From Phycisphaerales bacterium (GTDB taxonomy: Bacteria > Planctomycetota > Phycisphaerae > Phycisphaerales > UBA1924): a stretch of 64,000 nt of DNA. The translations under genes were made by a program, and so were the position numbers. Shown in pieces: positions 7,195 through 16,615 of this stretch (positions are counted from its first letter, which is position 1; each line of letters begins with the position of its first letter). The notes under the pieces were generated by a model that saw nothing but the letters and a program-made list of their open reading frames with translations, made no database searches and was not told the origin of the DNA. The DNA lies in NCBI GenBank assembly GCA_028289195.1, contig JANQQR010000005.1, positions 1-64,000 on the forward strand, given 5' to 3'.

Positions 7195-10119
7195 TCAGTC
7201 GCAAGGCGCTCGCCAGTTTTCGAGAACGGCCAAGATGTCCGCGAAGGTGATCTGGTAGTCGCCGTTGGCGTCTCCGAACAGACGCCCCTCGTCGTCGAAG
7301 CGCGGTCCGAACCCGGCTTCGCCGAGGCGCCAGTTGATCAGCACCGACACAAGGTCGCGGAGATTGACGCGTGCGTCGTGGCTCGCGTCTCCGAGGCAGA
7401 ATGGGGGGACATCCACATTCAATTGCGCGGTGACTGATTCGACCGCGCCGCAGCATGAAGCCACAACGCATGAGTATGCGCTGGCATCGCGCGGCAGTAC
7501 AGGTTCAATGCTGAGTGTAGAAGAGGTCGCGCCCTGGAATGACGGCTCTGCGTCGCTGAGGATTGGCGTTCCGTCGCGAAGCCACTGATAGGTCAGCGAA
7601 TCGCCTTCCGCTTCGATTCGCAGCTCCGCACGGTCTCCGGGTTTCGCATCCGCGGAGACAGGATCGACAACAATCGTTGGGAGCCCTGGCACATAGCGGC
7701 GGGCGATCCCGAAACTCGGCTGAGCACCCGCTTCCAGCATGCCGCCGCCCAACCAGAGATCACCCGAATCGCCCCTTGGATTGAACGCGATGGATGTGAC
7801 CCCTACCTGGCTTCCAAACGGCGTACGCTCCCCTTCCAGACCTGGAGCGATCTCGAACCACTGCTGTCCATCCCAAGCTCTGAAGGCGGGCCGGATGCGG
7901 AAAATGAAGTCCGAACTGGCGCGTTCCGAGCCTCCCACGAGCAGGACCTCCCGGTTGCCAACCGGCACAACCTGAAGAGATCGTCCGTTGAGGATCGGAC
8001 TGCCGGGGACGATTGTCCACTCGGCGCCATCCCACTTTGCGATCGGATCGCCAGGATACAGAAGAACACGGGGGCCGAACTCGCCGACGGCGTGGAGTGC
8101 AAGCCCCGAACCGTCATCGAAATCCGCGAGACCAAACACTGAACCGGGCAAACCGTTCCCCATGGCGACCCACTGCGAGCCATCCCACTCGGCGATGTTC
8201 CGCATGGGGTCTCCCGTGCCCGGCTGAAATCTCCCTCCCAAGACCAGCGAACCCGTTGCAGCGGACGCAAGCATCGAGTGGACCAGGATGCTGGGGGCGG
8301 GGAATCCACTCTCAAGCGGATACCAGTGTTCGCCATCCCATTCAGCGACTTGCACAGCAGGTTGACCTCCGATGGTTCGAAAGTCGCCGCCGATAAACAC
8401 CGAATCCTCAGCGCGGGCGCCTGACAATGGGCCCGATGTGGTTCGTGCGCTCGCGATCGCGGTCACACGCCCATCGATTGTCTCCTGGGACAGATCGGAC
8501 CAAGCATCTCCATCCCACGATGCGACGGTGCCCGTCTGGAATGCGCCCGTCGCCGGGTCCAGCAATTCTCCAGCGACCAAGAGTTCATCTGTTCCAGGAA
8601 CACTGAGAAGACGCGAGGGGATCACGCGTCCGAGATCTCCGACATCGCCCCAGCCCGTCCCCTCCCATCGGCGGACGACGCCATGGATGTTGGGCCCCGG
8701 TCGCGATTCGATTCTCGTGGCGACATATGCCCGGCTGCCCCCCCTGGGACCGTGCACCTCGATGTCCTGGACAAGAAACTGCTCAACGAAACCGATGCCA
8801 AGACGCGACCAGTGATTCCCGTCCCATCGTGCTGTCCCTGCAGCGCGCTGGCCTCCCGTGGTTACTCCGAGCACGCAATCGGCCACGTCGATGTCGAGGA
8901 ATCTGCCCGTCACGACGAGTGGCGCATCAGCTCTATCCGTCTCGGCGATTGCTCGGACTGCTGGCGCCTGGGGCGTTCCGGGGCAGGAAGTGTTCGATGG
9001 AATCGCCTCCCACGCGGTGCCGTCCCATCCCGCCAGAATCCCCCCCTCGCCCGGCGGGCCGCCATCGAATGCCCCCAGCGCCATGAGCGACGGGCGCGGA
9101 CCGGCGACAACCAGATCGAAGATGTCCGAGTTGGGTGCGGGAGGTGGCAACTCCGCCCATAGCTCCCCTTCCAGACGGAGGATCCTCCCGAACCGTGTGG
9201 CGGTGTAGAGCGTGGCACCTGCGCCATCGTTGTATTCAACAATGACCCGCGGCAGCTGAGACAGTTCATCTCCGACCGGGATCCACCCGTTGCCATCCCA
9301 TCGCGCAAACACGAACGGCCCGTCCGTGAATCGAACCGTGGAAAACGGTCCAGCGATCAGTTGCCTGTCCCCGTCGACTCGCCGGCACAAGACGCCAAAT
9401 CGCTCATCGAGCACCGGGCGTGGCTCGTCCGCGTTCGATTCATCCCAGAGGGTCTGCCACGACTCACCGTCCCAGCGTGCGACGACCTCCCGACCCGGAG
9501 AGAACCCACCTATCTTGCCTGTGGCGTAGACGTACTCTCGGTCGCCGCAATCGACGGAGTCTGCCAAGTAAAGGCTGCCGGCCACACCCGATTCGTCTTC
9601 AAATATGGATGACTCGAGGACCGTCCAATGCCGGCCATCCCATCGGGCAAACGCTGCCCCCGGATCCGTTTCGAGACCCAATCCAAACGGCCTGGCGACG
9701 AAGAGTTGGTTCAGCCCCTCCAAGTTGGCTGTAGCAATCGATGTTGCGACCGCTTGTACCATCGGCTCGCTCAGGCCCGGCAAGGGGCGAAGCGACGTGC
9801 CATTCCACTCACCAACCTGATCACCCTCGATCCCGCCTGCGGTGTCGAATTCGCCGGCGAAATAGACCGTCGACCCATCTTGCCGATCCAGGCGGGCGAT
9901 GTCCCAGGGTTCGGAGAGTGCGCCGGTGACGGCCGGCCTGCTGAACCGGTGATCCCACACGAGTTCACAGCCTCGAGACGCCAGCCCTGAATCGTACGGT
10001 GTCTCGGCCGCGAGTACATCGGCGATCACAGCTTCCTGCTGTCCGCTCGACCAAGACGCGAAAACAAGACACGACGCCACACCGATTCCGCACGCCACTC
10101 GGGTTCGAGCCATCAACAT
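7195..10119 (-). CDS. Exported multi-repeat WDG protein with Ig-like domain and dockerin
   Basis: 974 residues. The signal peptide ends near SWSSGQQ. The body holds about a dozen copies of a motif like ARWDGNHWSRLG or AEWDGSQWVAMGN at irregular spacing, each followed by strands such as VVTGRFLD or LVLGGRFQ. This suggests one or two beta-propellers. A stretch starting PTIVVDPVSADAKPGD and containing YQWLRDGTPI and AYSCVV is an Ig-like domain. The C-terminus is a dockerin pair (GDASHDARVNLRDLVSVL and GDANGDYQITFADILAVL) ending in WRAPCD. Likely surface-located. No enzyme motif is seen. ATG 10113 is a possible alternative start. Confidence 0.85.
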   Translation of the reverse strand: MLMARTRVACGIGVASCLVFASWSSGQQEAVIADVLAAETPYDSGLASRGCELVWDHRFSRPAVTGALSEPWDIARLDRQDGSTVYFAGEFDTAGGIEGDQVGEWNGTSLRPLPGLSEPMVQAVATSIATANLEGLNQLFVARPFGLGLETDPGAAFARWDGRHWTVLESSIFEDESGVAGSLYLADSVDCGDREYVYATGKIGGFSPGREVVARWDGESWQTLWDESNADEPRPVLDERFGVLCRRVDGDRQLIAGPFSTVRFTDGPFVFARWDGNGWIPVGDELSQLPRVIVEYNDGAGATLYTATRFGRILRLEGELWAELPPPAPNSDIFDLVVAGPRPSLMALGAFDGGPPGEGGILAGWDGTAWEAIPSNTSCPGTPQAPAVRAIAETDRADAPLVVTGRFLDIDVADCVLGVTTGGQRAAGTARWDGNHWSRLGIGFVEQFLVQDIEVHGPRGGSRAYVATRIESRPGPNIHGVVRRWEGTGWGDVGDLGRVIPSRLLSVPGTDELLVAGELLDPATGAFQTGTVASWDGDAWSDLSQETIDGRVTAIASARTTSGPLSGARAEDSVFIGGDFRTIGGQPAVQVAEWDGEHWYPLESGFPAPSILVHSMLASAATGSLVLGGRFQPGTGDPMRNIAEWDGSQWVAMGNGLPGSVFGLADFDDGSGLALHAVGEFGPRVLLYPGDPIAKWDGAEWTIVPGSPILNGRSLQVVPVGNREVLLVGGSERASSDFIFRIRPAFRAWDGQQWFEIAPGLEGERTPFGSQVGVTSIAFNPRGDSGDLWLGGGMLEAGAQPSFGIARRYVPGLPTIVVDPVSADAKPGDRAELRIEAEGDSLTYQWLRDGTPILSDAEPSFQGATSSTLSIEPVLPRDASAYSCVVASCCGAVESVTAQLNVDVPPFCLGDASHDARVNLRDLVSVLINWRLGEAGFGPRFDDEGRLFGDANGDYQITFADILAVLENWRAPCD

Positions 10120-10236
10120 CTCAAGAAGTCTCCCGGAATGTCGGGCGGATCTAAAGGAGTTCGCCCAATCGTGAGGTTATCACAACAATCCCACGATGCC
10201 ACCGGATTCTCTGGCGATGAAGATGGATGCTGTTGC

Positions 10237-11379
10237 CTACCCCGCCGCGCCCACCAGATCCGCGTTGGTCTCGTAGCGCTTCATCGCCGCGAGCAGTTGC
10301 TCGATCTGCTGGTGCGGGTGCATGTTCAGCAGGCGGCGCCGGAGGGCTGTGACGGTCTTGAGTTCGGCCTCGCCCATGAGCAGGTGCTCCTTGCGCGTGC
10401 CGCTGGCGGCGAGGTTGATCGCCGGGAAGAGCCGGCGTTCGCTGATCTTGCGATCGAGGATCAGCTCCATGTTCCCGGTGCCCTTGAACTCCTCGAAGAT
10501 CACCTGGTCGCCGGCGCTGCCGGTGTCAACAAGGCAGCTGGCCAGCAGCGTGAGGCTGCCGGCTTCCTCGGTGTTGCGCGCTGCGCCGAAGAGCTGCTTG
10601 GGCACGGCGAGTGCTGCCGAGTCGATGCCGCCGGTCATCGTGCGCCCGGAGTTGGCGTGCTTGCGGCTGGCGTTGAAGGCGCGCCCGACTCTCGTGAGCG
10701 AATCGAGCAGCACGACGACGTTTTTCCCGGCCTCGACCATGCGCTTGGATCGCTCGATGACCATCTGGCAGACGGCGATGTGGCGCTCGACCGGGTGGTC
10801 GTTGCTGGAAGCGAACACGCGCGCGGGCACGGAGCGCTTGAAGTCGGTGACTTCCTCGGGACGCTCATCAACGAGCAGCGCGATGATCTCGAGGTCGTCG
10901 TGGTTGTGGTGCAACGCCGTGGCGATGTCCTTGAGGAGGGTGGTCTTGCCGGCCTTCGGGGGCGAGACGATCAGACCGCGCTGGCCCCGCCCGATCGGAC
11001 AGAAGAGGTCGATCAAGCGGCAGGAGGCCGGGCAGCCGGGGTACTCGAGGGCCAGCCTGGGCTCGGGGTCGATGGAACTGAGTTCCTCGAACGGCTTGCG
11101 ATCGGCGTAGTCCTCCGGGGGGAGGCCTTCGATGGCGAGCACCTGCTCGACGACAGGGCGCGGGGCGCGGGGGCCCGAGTTCGAGCCGCGCCGGCGCCTC
11201 CGGGGTCTCTTCTCGACGACCTCGACCGTGACCTCCTGCCCGTTGCGGAGCGGGTAGTCCTCGCCCAGGGCGATGGGGACGAACGGGTCGCCGGGGCTTT
11301 CGATGAGGCCGTCGCCGAGTTGGCGCACGCGCCCCTCGGCGCGCTCGGGCCATTCGAGGATTCCGGTGAGGGTTGTCAT
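10237..11379 (-). CDS. rho: Transcription termination factor Rho
   Basis: 380 residues. A short N-terminal RNA-binding part (GILEWPERAEGRVRQ, then an Arg-rich strand) precedes a RecA-like ATPase. Walker A is SPPKAGKTTLLKDIA. VDERPEEVTDFKRSV, LLDSLTRVGRAFN and SGRTMTGGIDSAAL are Rho hallmarks, and the R-loop region TGNMELILDRKISERRLFPA is intact. ATG 11379 is chosen because MTTLTGILEW starts the family homology and CGGAGG lies about 13 nt upstream. The frame stays open a further 306 bp upstream (to 11685), so a longer N-terminal extension cannot be ruled out. It is divergent from ptsI. Confidence 0.95.
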   Translation of the reverse strand: MTTLTGILEWPERAEGRVRQLGDGLIESPGDPFVPIALGEDYPLRNGQEVTVEVVEKRPRRRRRGSNSGPRAPRPVVEQVLAIEGLPPEDYADRKPFEELSSIDPEPRLALEYPGCPASCRLIDLFCPIGRGQRGLIVSPPKAGKTTLLKDIATALHHNHDDLEIIALLVDERPEEVTDFKRSVPARVFASSNDHPVERHIAVCQMVIERSKRMVEAGKNVVVLLDSLTRVGRAFNASRKHANSGRTMTGGIDSAALAVPKQLFGAARNTEEAGSLTLLASCLVDTGSAGDQVIFEEFKGTGNMELILDRKISERRLFPAINLAASGTRKEHLLMGEAELKTVTALRRRLLNMHPHQQIEQLLAAMKRYETNADLVGAAG

Positions 11380-11908
11380 GCTGCTGCTGCTGCCTCCGGG
11401 GCGCGCTGGTTGGATCGGCGGCGCGCCGCGAACGGGGATCGCGTTGGTCAGCGGGCGCGCGGCCCGTCGTGTTCGGATCGGCCCCGCGCGAGCTTCCGGC
11501 CGCCTGGGACCGGTCGAGTTCGCTCGGAGGCGCGATAGCTGGGAACGGCTCACCGTGGCCCGCGTGCCTGCGGACGCTCCGGGAGCGCGTGCTCGGTCGT
11601 CGATCTTCCCCGGAACCTTGCCCGTGATCCCCGGCGTGCCAGCGAGCCTGATCGGCTGCGGCGCGGGGTCCTGCGGGCCCATCACCTCATCGGCCGCACC
11701 GGAGTGCGGGTTTTCTCATTCTCTCGCGTTGTTGGTCTCACCCCTGCGTGGAGCCCTGGAAGCGTGTTTCGCTGGGGGCAGTATAGCTCCGGTCGGGGGG
11801 AAGGGGGTCCCGACGGGCGCCGACGGCGCCCGGACAATCCGTGTATCGTCCGACGCACCCGCCGGGGGCCAGCGTTGTGGCGGCCTCGCGGGCGGGGACG
11901 ACTCGACC
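11380..11908. other. Spacer between divergent rho and ptsI
   Basis: 529 bp without a supported gene. Both the rho and the ptsI frames run open into it, as expected in GC-rich DNA, but family homology starts only at 11379 and 11909. It should hold both promoters and possibly a leader for rho, which is autoregulated in several bacteria. TATACT on the minus strand near 11789 resembles a -10 box, without a convincing -35 box. No other structure stands out. Confidence 0.5.
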
Positions 11909-13678
11909 ATGGAAACGTTCAAGGGCATCCCGGTTTCTCCCGGCATCGCGATCGGGCGCGTCTTCATTTTCGACGACTTCCGCCAGCGCGTGCCGCGCCG
12001 TGTCGTGGCCGACAACCAGGTCGAGCACGAGAAGGCGCGCCTCGGCGGCGCGATCGAGGCTGCCGAGGGTGAGCTGGCCAAGCTGAGCGAGGAAGCGGCC
12101 GAGCGTCTCGGACCGGAGTCGGCCAAGATCTTCGGCTTCCACCAGCAGATGCTCTCGGATCGGACGGTGCGCGAGCCCATCCTGCACCGGATCGACCAGG
12201 AGCAGGTGACCGCCGAGTTTGCCGTGCAGGAGCAGTTCCGCTGGCTGGCGGACATGTTCGCGCAGATGGACGACTCGACCTTCCGCACGAAGGTCGACGA
12301 CGTGTGGGACGTGGAGCGCCGGCTGCTGCGTCACCTCATCGGCGAGCACCAGTCGAGCCTCGACAAGCTCGACGGCCCGGCGATCGTGCTCTCGCGCGAT
12401 CTCACCCCGAGCCAGGCGGCGGCGTTCCAGGGCAAGGAGGTCAAGGGCTTCGGGACCGACCTCGGAGGCCTGACGAGCCACACGGCGATCTTCGCTCGCG
12501 CGCTGCGGATACCCGCGGTTGTTGGCCTCGAGCGCCTCAGCGAGGTGGCCGAGGACCGCGACCCGGTGATCATCGACGGCGATCGCGGCGTGGTGATCCT
12601 CCACCCCGACGACGAGACCAAGGAGAGCTACCGGGGCTACATCGCACAGGGCGAGGCACTGGCGCTGACACTCGCCGAGCTCTCCGACGTCGCCTGCGAG
12701 ACGCGCGACGGCGTGCGCGTAAAGCTCATGGGCAACATCGAGTTCGCCGACGAGGCGAGCGATGTGCTCGATGTCGGGGGCGACGGGATCGGGCTGTTCC
12801 GCACGGAGTTCCTCTGGCTGACCAGCGATCACGAGCCGTCAGAAGAAGAGCAGTACGAGGCGTACACGCGCTGCGTGGAACTCGCCGAGGGTCGCGACGT
12901 CGTGCTGCGAACGTTCGACCTGGGCGCCGACAAGTACACGCAGGAGCGGGCGATGACGCCCGAGCGGAACCCGTTCCTGGGCTGTCGCAGTATCCGGTAC
13001 TGCCTGCAGAATCTCGACATGTTCCGTCGTCAGCTCCGGGCGATGCTCCGCGCCTCGAACCACGGCAAGCTGAAGATCATGTTCCCGCTGGTGAGCCACC
13101 TCATGGAGCTGCGCCAGGCCAAGATGATCCTGCACGACGTGATGGAGGACCTGACCGACGAGGGGATCGAGTTCGACCCCCGCATTCCGGTGGGCATGAT
13201 GGTCGAGGTGCCTTCGGCGGCCATGATGGCCTCCTCGTTCGCCAAGGAGGTCGATTTCCTGTCGATCGGGACCAACGACCTGGTGCAGTACACGCTGGCC
13301 GTCGACCGGACGAACGAGCGGGTGCAGGGCCTGTACACGGCGGCGCACCCCGCGGTCCTGAAACTCGTGAAGGACGTGATCCGGGCGGGGCGGCGCCAGT
13401 CGCGGGAGGTCTCGCTGTGCGGCGAGATGGCCGGCGAGGTCGAGTACTCCCTGTTGCTGGTGGGGCTGGGCCTGCGTACCCTTTCTGCGACCCCGAGCCG
13501 CCTGCCGTACCTCAAGCGGGTGATCCGGAGTGTCGATATCGGACAATGCGAGCGCCTGGCCCGCACGGCCAGTTCGTTCGATTCGCACAGTCAGGTCACG
13601 TCGTATCTGCGTGACCAGGCGCGAAAGCTGATTCCCGATTCGCTCGGCGGGCGTTCCGTCGACGATGCCCCCGCGTAG
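11909..13678 (+). CDS. ptsI: Phosphoenolpyruvate-protein phosphotransferase (PTS enzyme I)
   Basis: 589 residues, the family's usual size. Enzyme I takes phosphate from PEP and passes it to HPr in the cytoplasm. GGLTSHTAIFARALRIPAVVG contains the phosphorylated His (about residue 191). RTFDLGADK, RNPFLGCRSIRYC, GTNDLVQYTLAVDRTNE and the active-site SLCGEMAG follow in canonical order. ATG 11909 (METFKGIPVSPGIAIG) matches the family start. No HPr or enzyme II gene is nearby, so it may serve an incomplete regulatory PTS. Confidence 0.95.
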   Translation: METFKGIPVSPGIAIGRVFIFDDFRQRVPRRVVADNQVEHEKARLGGAIEAAEGELAKLSEEAAERLGPESAKIFGFHQQMLSDRTVREPILHRIDQEQVTAEFAVQEQFRWLADMFAQMDDSTFRTKVDDVWDVERRLLRHLIGEHQSSLDKLDGPAIVLSRDLTPSQAAAFQGKEVKGFGTDLGGLTSHTAIFARALRIPAVVGLERLSEVAEDRDPVIIDGDRGVVILHPDDETKESYRGYIAQGEALALTLAELSDVACETRDGVRVKLMGNIEFADEASDVLDVGGDGIGLFRTEFLWLTSDHEPSEEEQYEAYTRCVELAEGRDVVLRTFDLGADKYTQERAMTPERNPFLGCRSIRYCLQNLDMFRRQLRAMLRASNHGKLKIMFPLVSHLMELRQAKMILHDVMEDLTDEGIEFDPRIPVGMMVEVPSAAMMASSFAKEVDFLSIGTNDLVQYTLAVDRTNERVQGLYTAAHPAVLKLVKDVIRAGRRQSREVSLCGEMAGEVEYSLLLVGLGLRTLSATPSRLPYLKRVIRSVDIGQCERLARTASSFDSHSQVTSYLRDQARKLIPDSLGGRSVDDAPA

Positions 13679-14052
13679 GGGTGCAGGATCGGGCGATAGA
13701 ACACTCGTATCGACGCGCCCCCGCCCGGCACCGCCGGGATGAGAGGTGGCAGGGCGTCGGGCGAGCCGCGCTCCCGGCGAAGGGCCGTGCTCCTTAGAGA
13801 GCCCCGGCGGCGCCGGTAGAGACCGGGCGCACCGGCGACCCAGCCCGCAATCGGGCGGCGAGCGGTACGAACGAGGGCGAGCGGAGCAACCCCGTTGCAT
13901 CGCGCGAGGACCATCCCAGACCGGGCACAGACGAGCGGATCGTGCGGCACATCGCTGCGCGCCGCGATCGCGTCGCCGGGTGGGGTTGAGATCGCCGGTG
14001 CGCTCGGGGGGGAGACGCTCCGCGATCGCCCGTCCCACGCAAAGGACGGACC
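13679..14052. other. Spacer and probable 5' leader of the RNase E/G gene
   Basis: 374 bp without a supported gene. It is rich in short GC hairpins, for example GCCCG-CAAT-CGGGC at 13843-13856. AAAGGA just before GTG 14053 is a clear ribosome binding site. In enterobacteria the rne leader is cleaved by its own product. A similar control here is only a possibility. Confidence 0.4.
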
Positions 14053-16590
14053 GTGGCGAAGAAGAACAAGAACCAGATGCTGATCAACTACGCGCCCGGC
14101 GAGGAGTGCCGGGTCGCGATGGTTGAAGACGGACAACTCGAAGAGTTCCACAGCGAGCGCACCGGCTCGACGAGCTTCGTGGGCAACGTCTACATCGGGC
14201 GTGTGACCAACGTCGAGCCGTCGATCCAGGCGGCCTTCGTGGACTTCGGTCGCGAGACCAACGGCTTCCTGCACGTCTCGGACATCCACCCCCGCTACTT
14301 CCCGGGCGGCGACGACGAGTCGTCGGAGGACATCGGTCGCAAGACGCCCCGGCGGGAGCGCCCGCCGATCCAGGCCTGCCTCAAGAAGGGCCAGGAGGTC
14401 TTCGTGCAGGTGCTCAAGGAGGGCATCAACACGAAGGGTCCGACCCTGACGAGCTACATCTCGATCCCCGGGCGCTACCTGGTGATGCTCCCGGACATGG
14501 ACAAGGTGGGCGTCTCCCGCAAGGTTGAAGACGACGACCTGCGCCGCGAGATGCGCAAGCAACTCGACGTGCTCGACCTTCCTGAGGGATTCGGGTTCAT
14601 CCTGCGCACCGCCGGCATGGGCAAGGGCAAGATGGAGCTCAAGCGCGACCTCGCGTACCTCCAGCGCCTGTGGAAGGACATCGAGAAGCGGCGCAAGAGC
14701 GGGAACAAGCCCCGCTTGCTGTACGCCGAGAGCGACCTGCTCATGCGCGCCCTGCGGGACTTCTGGACGAGCGAGATCGACGAGATCGTGATCGACAACG
14801 AGTCGGCCCTTCGCCGTGCCGCCCGGTTCATGCGGATCGTTTCGCCCCGCGGCACGACAAAGCTGCTGCACTACAACCAGACCGCCCCGCTCTTCCACGC
14901 CTTCGGGATCGAGGAGCAGATCGAGCGCACGCACTCGCGTGAGGTGCCCCTGCAGGGCGGCGGGTCGCTCGTGATCGACGAGACCGAGGCGATGATCGCC
15001 ATCGACGTGAACTCGGGGAAGATGCGCCACCACGGCGACGCCGAAACCACGGCCTTCAAGACCAACCAACTGGCCGTCGACGAGATCTGCCGCCAGCTGC
15101 GCCTGCGCGATATCGGCGGCCTGGTGATGTGCGACCTGATCGATATGAGCAGGCGCGAGCACCGTCGCCAGATCGAGCAGCGTTTCCGCGAGCGCCTCAA
15201 GCGCGACCGGGCGGCCAGCAAGATCCTCCCGATCAGCCAGTTCGGCATCGTGGAGATGACACGCCAGCGTCAGAAGCAGAGCGTGCGCAACACGCACTTC
15301 GCCGATTGCCCGCAGTGCTCCGGCCGGGGCATGCTCAAGCGGCCCGACTCGGTCGCCGACGAGGCGATGCGCGAGCTCGCATCGGTGCTGGACAACGATC
15401 GCGTGCAGAAGGTCGAGCTTGTGGTGTCGGCGCGGGTGGCGAGCTCCATCCTCTCGAACAAGCGCCAGGCGCTCGCCCGGCTCGAGCACAACCTGGGCAA
15501 GCAGGTCGAGGTGCGCGTCAGCGAAAGCATCCAGATGGACCGCGTGACGTTCTACGCCTACGACCAGGCGGGCGCCGACGTCGACCTCGAGCGCCTGCCC
15601 AAGCCCAAGGCGCCCAAGGGGCTCCCCGAATGGGACACGCCCAAGACCGCCGGAGGTGAGGACGACTGGGCCGTCGACTCCGTCAGCGAGCGCGCCGAGG
15701 AAGCGCCGCTCGAGGCCATCGCCGACAGCGAGGACGTCGCGGAGTTGCCCGACGACCCGATCGCGATCGACGAGGACGACGACGAGGACGCCAGCGCCAC
15801 CGGAACGAAAAAGAAGCGCCGGCGCCGGCGTGGCGGACGCGGCCGGCGTCGCGGCAAGGATCGCGACAAGGACGCCCAGCCCGAGGACGAGGAGACCGAA
15901 GCGAAGACCGAGCCGGACGAGGGAGCGGCCGAAGCCGCCCCCGCCGACGTGCCGGACCTGCGGGGTGACTCGTGGGACATCGAGCCCGCGGCACTTCCCG
16001 CGGCGCGCGAGCAATTGGCGTCGGCTCCCGCCGAGACATCGCCGGAAGACAACGGCGTTGCCAGCGAGGAGTTGGCAGAAGAACCCGTCGACAGCGACGG
16101 GGCGCCCAAGAAGAAGCGCCGGCGTCGCCGGGGCGGGCGCGGCAGGGGTAAGTCCAGGGCCGCCCGCGCCGAAGCCGAAGCCGCGCCCGAGGGCGAGGGT
16201 GAGGCACCGGAGCCCGTCGCTGACGCATCCGCCGATGACCCGGCGACCGAAGAGGCTCCCGAGCCGGCCGAGCCCGAAGGCGTCGCGGACGCCCCCAAGA
16301 AGAAGACGTCGCGCAAGAAGGCCAAGACTTCCAAGGCCTCGAGCAAGAAAACCGCGACGAAGAAGAGCACGAGCAAGAAGAAGACCGCCTCCAAGAAGGC
16401 CGCCAGCAAGAAGAAGGCGTCATCGAAGAAGCGGTCCACCAAGAAGACCGCCGCGAGCGCGGCGTCAGGAGACGAGTCACCGGCCGATGAGGCCCCGAAG
16501 CCCGTCGTGCCCAAGCGCTCGCTGTACGGCAAGGGCCGGCGCAAGCTGACGGCCGCCCAGAGCGCTGCCGTCGCCCGGCGGGAGGACTGA
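14053..16590 (+). CDS. rne: Ribonuclease E/G with long basic tail
   Basis: 845 residues. The N-terminal S1 domain (VYIGRVTNVEPSIQAAFVDF, GFLHVSD) carries an Asp-rich insert. The catalytic core has the metal-binding Asp residues of IDVNSG (D318) and MCDLIDM (D361), and a CPQC zinc link (C419, C422). These are the hallmarks of RNase E/G endonucleases that cleave single-stranded RNA and start mRNA decay. After about residue 580 the protein becomes acidic and low-complexity, with two Arg-rich patches (KKRRRRRGGRGRRRGK and a near copy). It ends in a roughly 55-residue Lys/Ser/Thr/Ala tail resembling histone H1. The tail probably binds RNA or partners. Start is GTG 14053 with AAAGGA upstream. Confidence 0.92.
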   Translation: MAKKNKNQMLINYAPGEECRVAMVEDGQLEEFHSERTGSTSFVGNVYIGRVTNVEPSIQAAFVDFGRETNGFLHVSDIHPRYFPGGDDESSEDIGRKTPRRERPPIQACLKKGQEVFVQVLKEGINTKGPTLTSYISIPGRYLVMLPDMDKVGVSRKVEDDDLRREMRKQLDVLDLPEGFGFILRTAGMGKGKMELKRDLAYLQRLWKDIEKRRKSGNKPRLLYAESDLLMRALRDFWTSEIDEIVIDNESALRRAARFMRIVSPRGTTKLLHYNQTAPLFHAFGIEEQIERTHSREVPLQGGGSLVIDETEAMIAIDVNSGKMRHHGDAETTAFKTNQLAVDEICRQLRLRDIGGLVMCDLIDMSRREHRRQIEQRFRERLKRDRAASKILPISQFGIVEMTRQRQKQSVRNTHFADCPQCSGRGMLKRPDSVADEAMRELASVLDNDRVQKVELVVSARVASSILSNKRQALARLEHNLGKQVEVRVSESIQMDRVTFYAYDQAGADVDLERLPKPKAPKGLPEWDTPKTAGGEDDWAVDSVSERAEEAPLEAIADSEDVAELPDDPIAIDEDDDEDASATGTKKKRRRRRGGRGRRRGKDRDKDAQPEDEETEAKTEPDEGAAEAAPADVPDLRGDSWDIEPAALPAAREQLASAPAETSPEDNGVASEELAEEPVDSDGAPKKKRRRRRGGRGRGKSRAARAEAEAAPEGEGEAPEPVADASADDPATEEAPEPAEPEGVADAPKKKTSRKKAKTSKASSKKTATKKSTSKKKTASKKAASKKKASSKKRSTKKTAASAASGDESPADEAPKPVVPKRSLYGKGRRKLTAAQSAAVARRED

Positions 16591-16615
16591 GCCCGGCTCG
16601 GCTAGGCTCAGCGCG

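Noticed and set aside
11380..11685. In-frame N-terminal extension of Rho
   Set aside because: Pro/Arg/Ala-rich without similarity to Rho, and the ATG at 11379 has a Shine-Dalgarno sequence. Kept only as a possibility in the rho entry.
13591..16014. 807-codon minus-strand frame opposite the RNase E/G gene
   Set aside because: Antisense shadow of a strongly supported gene, with no recognisable domain.
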